Source of the DNA: an uncultured Clostridia bacterium
Lineage (GTDB): Bacteria > Bacillota > Clostridia > TANB77 > CAG-508
Reading direction: 5' to 3'
DNA length: 10,308 nt
NCBI GenBank assembly: GCA_934154515.1
Contig: CAKPGD010000042.1
Coordinates: forward strand, 1-10,308
Shown here: one piece after another, positions 6,701 to 10,308 of the stretch
How the letters are laid out: each line of letters opens with the position of its first letter
Position numbering within the stretch: position 1 is the first letter of the stretch
The notes under the pieces: generated by a model
The model's database searches: none
What the model was told of the DNA's origin: nothing
The model's input: the letters and a program-made list of their open reading frames with translations, nothing else
Translations under genes and position numbers: made by a program

Positions 6701-8396
6701 TTTTTGTTTTCTCCTCCTCTTCAAGTTTAGAATATGCCACTTTTCCTACTAGAGTTCTAGGTAATTCATTTCTAAATTCATATTCATATGGCCACGAATA
6801 TTTAGCTAGTTTTTTTTCACAACATTCTTTGATTTCTTTTAAAATTTCATCTTTTTTTTCATAGCCATCTCTTAACACAATAAATGCTTTAGCAACTTGT
6901 ATTTTATATGGATGATCTATTCCAATCACACATGACATTAATACATTAGGATTTGAATCTATTACATTTTCAATATATTGTGGATATAAACAATATCCTG
7001 AACTAACAATAACTCTTTTTAATCTTTGTTTAAAATAAACAAATCCATCTTTATCCATATATCCTAAATCTCCTGTATAAAGCCACACTCTACCATCATT
7101 ATGTTTCTTTAGAACCGCATTTGTTTCCTTTTGATCATTTAAATACCCTTTCATAACGGTTGGTCCACTTATAACAATTTCTCCATCTATATTATATTGT
7201 ACTTCTTCCTCCGTATTTGGTTTAACTATCTTATAATACATATCTGGATAAGGAATACCTATACTTCCTTCTTTATAGTATTTCATTGGTGTTAAGCAAC
7301 TTCCTGTCACACATTCAGTTAATCCATACCCCTCTCTAATCTGTATATCAGCACCATGTTCTTGGAAAAATTTATCAACCTTCTTTTTTAAATTTACTGA
7401 AAGTGTATCCCCTCCTGAAATAGCACATTTTATAAATGATAAATTACATTTCTTCATTTTAGGATTTTTTAACAATGCTTCATATAGTGTTGGAACTCCT
7501 GCAATTATATTAGGCTTATATCTTTTTATTAGTGTTCCAAAAGTTTTTACAGTAAATTGTGGCAATAGTATGCTTGTTCCGCCAAAATATTGAACCGTAT
7601 GAATGCAAATTCCGAGTCCAAAACCGTGAAAAATTGGCATTATCGCCAATCCCTTATCCTTTTCTTTTAAACACCCACATGCTTCAAAACTTTGCATTGC
7701 CAAAGCATTAAAATTCATATTGGTTAATTCTATTCCTTTAGGATATCCAGATGTTCCCCCACTATATAAAATTGCTGCAACATCGTTTCCTTTAAAATTC
7801 TCTCTTATTTTATTATTATAGTTCTTTCCAAGATTTATAAATTCTTTCCAACTTAGACTAAAATCATTTTTTTCTAGTTTTACTTTTCTGCCTTTTGTTA
7901 ATTGATATCCTATTTTCATATATAATGGCATTGAATCTTTTGCTGAGACAATAATACATTTTTTCAACACTGTACTCTCAAATATATGATTAATCTTATT
8001 AAATGCTATATCTATTGTAATAATATATTGGCTATTAGTGACATTACAAAAATGTTTAATTTCTTCTTCAGCTGACAATGGATGTATCATATTAGCAATT
8101 GCACCAATTTTATTAAGAGCATAAAAAGCAATAATTGCTTCTGGAGTATTAGGCATACAAATGCTTACTCTATCTTTATAATTTATCCCCATAACTTTAA
8201 ATGCTTTTGCACATCTATTTATTTCATATATCAAATTTTTATATTTTCCTTTTGTTCCATAATAATTATAACTAATATTATCTGGATGTTTTTGAGCAGA
8301 TTTTTCTAACATTTTATAAACTGATATATTAGGATATTTTAAATTTTTATTTATTCCATCATAAAATTTATACCATGGTGTTTTTATTTTGTTCAT
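6687..8396 (-). CDS. Acyl-AMP ligase / long-chain fatty acid-CoA ligase family
   Basis: A 569-residue member of the adenylate-forming (ANL) superfamily, which activates a carboxylic acid with ATP as acyl-AMP and usually passes it to CoA or a carrier thiol. Core motifs are in order: P-loop-like YSGGTSGYPKG (211-221), GYGLTE (356-361), YTGDLG with the ribose-binding Asp (440-445), and the C-terminal catalytic Lys in LVGKVAYSKL (K552). The full length argues for a working CoA-ligase type rather than a truncated one. Its ATG overlaps the acyltransferase stop as ATGA, so the two are probably co-translated and used together: the ligase would supply an activated acyl group and the acyltransferase would use it. 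No acyl carrier protein gene is seen in the window, so CoA is the likelier acceptor. The acyl substrate cannot be read from sequence. Confidence 0.9.
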   Translation of the reverse strand: MNKIKTPWYKFYDGINKNLKYPNISVYKMLEKSAQKHPDNISYNYYGTKGKYKNLIYEINRCAKAFKVMGINYKDRVSICMPNTPEAIIAFYALNKIGAIANMIHPLSAEEEIKHFCNVTNSQYIITIDIAFNKINHIFESTVLKKCIIVSAKDSMPLYMKIGYQLTKGRKVKLEKNDFSLSWKEFINLGKNYNNKIRENFKGNDVAAILYSGGTSGYPKGIELTNMNFNALAMQSFEACGCLKEKDKGLAIMPIFHGFGLGICIHTVQYFGGTSILLPQFTVKTFGTLIKRYKPNIIAGVPTLYEALLKNPKMKKCNLSFIKCAISGGDTLSVNLKKKVDKFFQEHGADIQIREGYGLTECVTGSCLTPMKYYKEGSIGIPYPDMYYKIVKPNTEEEVQYNIDGEIVISGPTVMKGYLNDQKETNAVLKKHNDGRVWLYTGDLGYMDKDGFVYFKQRLKRVIVSSGYCLYPQYIENVIDSNPNVLMSCVIGIDHPYKIQVAKAFIVLRDGYEKKDEILKEIKECCEKKLAKYSWPYEYEFRNELPRTLVGKVAYSKLEEEEKTKSEKR

Positions 8397-8992
8397 TTTT
8401 CTTCATTCCTTGAATCTATTATTAATTTTTTTATTGTTTCATATAATATTTGATTTGCCTCTTCAACATCTAATTTTGACACATCTAATGGTTCTCCAAA
8501 TACTATTTTTAAATTTTTACTTCTAAATTTATAATCTCCTGTAATTGCGTATGGAATAATTTTACTATTAGTTCTTTGTGCCATAATTACAGTTCCATAT
8601 TTAAATGGTAGTAATATTTCATTAGTATAATTTCTCTTAGCCTCTGGTGAAATATTTATTACTCTTTCATTATTTAAATACTTTATTGCAGTATTCAATG
8701 CCTCTTTATTATGTTCAGCCTTTAAATCTACTGGTATAGTTCCTACCGCTTTAAAAAGCCATCCAAATTTTCCATCATGTAAATCTTTTTTTGCTAATGT
8801 ATGAACTACACGTTTAGTACATGAATCTACAAAAATTGGATCAAAAGCATGTTTATGATTTCCAGCAATTATTACCTTTCCTTCTTTTGGAATATATTTC
8901 TTATTTATTATTATCGGATTATAATATAATTTAAATATTGCTGTAAATATTGGTCTAAAAAAGCTATATAAAATTTCATTTTTATTTTTCAT
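8393..8992 (-). CDS. PlsC-family lysophospholipid/glycerol-phosphate-type acyltransferase
   Basis: A 199-residue PlsC-type acyltransferase that likely esterifies a hydroxyl on a lysolipid or glycerol backbone at the inner face of the membrane. Motif I H-x4-D is NHKHAFD (H46, D51), motif II appears as GTIPVD (84-89), and the IIPYAITG strand (145-152) matches motif IV. Motif III, normally FPEGTRS, is ISPEAKRN (114-121): the Glu is kept but the conserved Gly is Ala and Thr is Lys. A hydrophobic N-terminal segment (about 8-28) could anchor it. The ATG at 8992 is preferred over 9022 because AAAGAGGA lies 4 nt upstream and the predicted transcription start from the promoter is near 9022-9024, leaving no leader for the longer form. 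First gene of the eight-gene operon. Motif III divergence suggests an unusual acceptor. Confidence 0.88.
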   Translation of the reverse strand: MKNKNEILYSFFRPIFTAIFKLYYNPIIINKKYIPKEGKVIIAGNHKHAFDPIFVDSCTKRVVHTLAKKDLHDGKFGWLFKAVGTIPVDLKAEHNKEALNTAIKYLNNERVINISPEAKRNYTNEILLPFKYGTVIMAQRTNSKIIPYAITGDYKFRSKNLKIVFGEPLDVSKLDVEEANQILYETIKKLIIDSRNEEK

Positions 8993-9029
8993 TTTTTCCT
9001 CTTTATACTTAATCTTATTCATAATAATA

Positions 9030-9058
9030 TTTATATCACAACTTTTTTCTTATTTCAA
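9030..9058 (-). promoter_or_regulatory. Sigma-70-type promoter of the phosphonolipid operon
   Basis: On the minus strand TTGAAA (-35, 9053-9058) and TATAAA (-10, 9030-9035) each match the consensus at five of six positions and are separated by exactly 17 nt. Transcription would begin near 9022-9024, giving a leader of about 30 nt before the acyltransferase ATG at 8992. It lies just downstream of an intrinsic terminator (9105-9141), so the operon appears to be transcribed independently of the lipoprotein gene. No clear operator repeat was seen around it. Confidence 0.7.
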
Positions 9059-9104
9059 TCATTTGCAAAAAGAAATATTCTTCATCATATTTTCTATAAA
9101 TATC

Positions 9105-9141
9105 AAAAAAGCTATCGCCATATTTATAGCAACAGCTTTTT
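9105..9141 (-). terminator. Intrinsic terminator after the lipoprotein gene
   Basis: On the minus strand a 13-bp stem (arms AAAAAGCTGTTGC at 9129-9141 and GCGATAGCTTTTT at 9106-9118, with two G-U pairs) encloses a 10-nt loop and ends in a run of six T. It begins 9 nt after the lipoprotein stop codon. It isolates that gene from the operon promoter downstream. The complementary strand has a shorter T run and no gene leading into it, so the minus-strand reading is preferred. Confidence 0.85.
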
Positions 9142-9150
9142 GGTTATTCC

Positions 9151-9558
9151 TTATTTAGATTGTTGACTCTCTCCCTCCTCTTCCATATCATGGACTGCAA
9201 GGACAATGTACTCTCGTGCATTGCCATTTTCGTCTCCGTCAACGGCACATTTGCACTGGAACAATTCGGACTGGTAACAAGTCATCTTTCTCTTGATAAC
9301 CGTCCCACAAGCATCACACTTGAATTCGGCTTCAACATATTCCCCCTTGGGAACTTCGATGACCACAGGAAATTTTACTGCCCTGGTCTGACCATAACGA
9401 CGATCATTGTACGACTCGTAAACACCTCTCCTGTTTTGGTTAGGATTCACAGTCAGAGTAGCATGTACCTTATCCGATGCAAACGGATTGTGCGCACAGC
9501 CAGTCATAACGGCCATGGTCAGAATGATGGTAGCGATTGCAGAGATGTGTTTTCTCAT
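9151..9558 (-). CDS. Small lipoprotein with zinc-ribbon-like cysteines, high G+C (horizontally acquired)
   Basis: I do not recognise this 135-residue protein. It begins with a lipoprotein signal peptide: basic MRKH, a hydrophobic stretch (6-18) and the lipobox VMTGC with C21 as the lipidated residue, so it should be anchored on the outer face of the cytoplasmic membrane. The mature part is hydrophilic and holds five cysteines, CDAC (81-84), C94 and CKC (102-104), spaced like a small zinc ribbon or disulfide knot; the tail is acidic. The ATG at 9558 has GGAGG 8 nt upstream; the TTG at 9573 overlaps that site and is rejected. G+C is about 47% (168 of 360 bases, 9181-9540), against 17-32% in sampled neighbouring lines. 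The gene has its own promoter and terminator. Role unknown; the composition points to transfer from a higher-GC donor. Confidence 0.82.
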   Translation of the reverse strand: MRKHISAIATIILTMAVMTGCAHNPFASDKVHATLTVNPNQNRRGVYESYNDRRYGQTRAVKFPVVIEVPKGEYVEAEFKCDACGTVIKRKMTCYQSELFQCKCAVDGDENGNAREYIVLAVHDMEEEGESQQSK

Positions 9559-9581
9559 CTTGTCTTCCTCCAAATAACTCT

Positions 9582-9602
9582 TTGAGTTCTAATAAAACTC
9601 AA
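9582..9602 (-). repeat. Inverted repeat in the lipoprotein gene leader
   Basis: Perfect 7-bp arms (TTGAGTT and AACTCAA) around a 7-nt loop, about 12 nt upstream of the GGAGG ribosome binding site of the lipoprotein gene. With transcription starting near 9621, the hairpin would sit in the 5' leader and could stabilise the mRNA or serve as a protein site. It lacks a T tail, so it is not a terminator. It also roughly marks the edge where G+C rises. Function is speculative. Confidence 0.4.
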
Positions 9603-9627
9603 CTGGTTTTATGTTTCTTACACATAT

Positions 9628-9656
9628 ATATTAACATAATGTTATTAATAAATCAA
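9628..9656 (-). promoter_or_regulatory. Candidate promoter of the lipoprotein gene
   Basis: On the minus strand TTGATT (-35, 9651-9656) and TAATAT (-10, 9628-9633) are spaced 17 nt apart, and the -10 is preceded by TGT, an extended -10 feature. A short palindrome, taacat-a-atgtta (9632-9644), overlaps the -10 edge and spacer and could be an operator. The -10 is only a fair match and the DNA is very AT-rich, so confidence is moderate. Confidence 0.45.
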
Positions 9657-9676
9657 ATTAATTATTTTAATGTATT

Positions 9677-9695
9677 TTATAAGTTTTACTTATAA
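9677..9695 (-). repeat. AT-rich inverted repeat spanning the trxB stop codon
   Basis: Perfect 8-bp arms (TTATAAGT and ACTTATAA) with a 3-nt loop; the trxB stop codon lies within it. There is no T run after it on the minus strand and only one G-C pair per arm, so it is at best a weak terminator or mRNA-stabilising hairpin. It may be chance in DNA of this composition. Confidence 0.3.
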
Positions 9696-10308
9696 CTATT
9701 AAGATATTTTATTACATTCAGCCCTGCTATCATTCCATCATTTACTGCTTTAGAAATTTGTAATATTCCAACTATACAATCCCCACAAGCAAATATACCT
9801 TTAATATTTGTTTCCATTGTCTTATTAACTTTTATTTTATCATTTTCTAATACTAATCCAATTTTTTTGGCTATATCTGTACTATCAGCAGTACCTTGTG
9901 CAATAAATATACCATTTACATCTATGTCAGTTCCATCAGAAAATTCAATTTTCTCAACTTTTTCATGCCCAAATATTTCTTTTATAGTTTTATTATTTAT
10001 TTCTACTTTTTCGCTTCTTATATCTGGAACTTGATTTCCATTTGTTAATATTGTGACTTTTTTCACAACTGGCAATAAATCATTTACTTCTGATATAGCA
10101 TAGTCTCCACTTCCAATTACTGCAACGTCTTTATTTCTATAAAAGAATCCATCACAAATAGCACAATAACTTATTCCTCTACCTTCAAATTCTTTTACAC
10201 CATCTATTTGTAAAGTTTTTTTCTTTGTTCCCATTGCTATTATAACTGTTTTAGAAATATATTCATCTTTTGTTGTCTTAATTTTAAATGCTGTTTCTAT
10301 CATTTCGA
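9686..10308 (-). CDS. trxB: Thioredoxin reductase-like flavoprotein, C-terminal part (cut by window edge)
   Basis: Low-molecular-weight thioredoxin reductase family, which reduces the disulfide of thioredoxin through FAD and a CxxC pair. The frame stays open to the window end; about 206 codons are present and roughly the first 90 (including the FAD-binding GxGxxG) are missing. Counting from the ATG at 10303, which is probably an internal Met, the redox motif CAICDG is at 47-52, the second nucleotide-fold loop GSGDYA at 64-69, and the FAD motif GIFACGDC at 169-176. The HRRxxxR motif that grips the NADPH 2'-phosphate in classical TrxB is absent (the region reads ILTNGNQV), so the electron donor may not be NADPH; ferredoxin-dependent flavin thioredoxin reductases of clostridia show such losses. 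It was probably once followed by trxA. Family is secure, donor unknown. Confidence 0.9.
   Translation of the reverse strand, partial: EMIETAFKIKTTKDEYISKTVIIAMGTKKKTLQIDGVKEFEGRGISYCAICDGFFYRNKDVAVIGSGDYAISEVNDLLPVVKKVTILTNGNQVPDIRSEKVEINNKTIKEIFGHEKVEKIEFSDGTDIDVNGIFIAQGTADSTDIAKKIGLVLENDKIKVNKTMETNIKGIFACGDCIVGILQISKAVNDGMIAGLNVIKYLNSYK

Noticed and set aside
6701..6724. TTG start at 6724 for the radical SAM protein
   Set aside because: The extra codons encode a run of Arg/Lys that is simply the AGGAGGAG ribosome binding site read as protein. The GTG at 6700 is correctly spaced from it.
235..8992. Phosphonate degradation rather than synthesis
   Set aside because: No phosphonatase, C-P lyase or AEP transaminase is present. 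PepM with Ppd, a reductase and a CMP-activating enzyme is a biosynthetic set.
8993..9022. ATG at 9022 as the acyltransferase start
   Set aside because: It lies at the predicted transcription start with no Shine-Dalgarno. The ATG at 8992 has AAAGAGGA just upstream.
9160..9585. A 141-codon open frame on the plus strand opposite the lipoprotein gene
   Set aside because: It has no ribosome binding site or recognisable motif. The minus-strand frame has a signal peptide, lipobox, Shine-Dalgarno and terminator. The open antisense frame follows from the higher G+C of this segment.
1..10308. CRISPR array, transposon ends, tRNA/rRNA genes or defence genes
   Set aside because: No spaced direct repeats, transposase or integrase motifs, or RNA gene signatures were seen on either strand; AT-rich short repeats are explained by composition.
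1..10308. Mycoplasma-type genetic code
   Set aside because: TGA ends pepM and the acyltransferase at well-placed stop-start overlaps, and Trp is encoded by TGG, for example in the thioredoxin active site.

Overview
The window comes from a very AT-rich bacterium. Hand-counted lines in most genes give roughly 22-30% G+C. Translation starts carry strong AGGAGG-type ribosome binding sites, TGA acts as a stop codon, and Trp is written TGG, so this is the standard bacterial code and not a Mycoplasma code. A low-GC Firmicute (Clostridia-like) fits best. A fusobacterium or similar anaerobe cannot be excluded. Every gene supported here is on the minus strand, so transcription runs from high to low coordinates.

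Layout in transcription order. (1) The C-terminal two thirds of a thioredoxin reductase (trxB, 10308-9686, cut by the window edge). (2) A single small lipoprotein gene (9558-9151) with its own promoter and a strong intrinsic terminator (9141-9105). Its G+C is about 47%, about twice that of its neighbours, so it looks like a recently acquired one-gene cassette. (3) A good sigma-70-type promoter (9058-9030), then an uninterrupted eight-gene operon from 8992 to 235. Its genes overlap by 1-14 nt or lie 1 nt apart. (4) A 97-nt spacer with an extended -10 element, then the first 45 codons of thioredoxin (trxA, 137-1), cut by the other window edge. The trxB and trxA ends flanking everything suggest that the lipoprotein gene and the operon were inserted into a trxB-trxA locus.

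The operon encodes, in order: a PlsC-type acyltransferase, an acyl-AMP/CoA ligase, a B12-binding radical SAM enzyme, a CDP-alcohol phosphatidyltransferase, a permuted papain-fold (YiiX/NlpC-P60/LRAT-like) enzyme, phosphoenolpyruvate mutase (PepM), phosphonopyruvate decarboxylase (Ppd), and a natural fusion of a sugar-nucleotidyltransferase-like cytidylyltransferase with an iron-type alcohol dehydrogenase.

Read as a pathway: PepM makes phosphonopyruvate from PEP, Ppd makes phosphonoacetaldehyde, and the dehydrogenase half of the fusion reduces it to 2-hydroxyethylphosphonate (HEP). The cytidylyltransferase half activates HEP as HEP-CMP, and the CDP-alcohol phosphatidyltransferase transfers the phosphonyl headgroup to a lipid hydroxyl, giving a phosphonolipid. 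The ligase and PlsC enzyme plausibly make or remodel the lipid part. The radical SAM enzyme could methylate the headgroup (as Fom3 does on HEP-CMP in fosfomycin synthesis) or modify the lipid. The papain-fold protein may be a lipid hydrolase or acyltransferase. The first steps and the phosphatidyltransferase rest on clear motifs. The lipid product and the roles of the accessory enzymes are inference.
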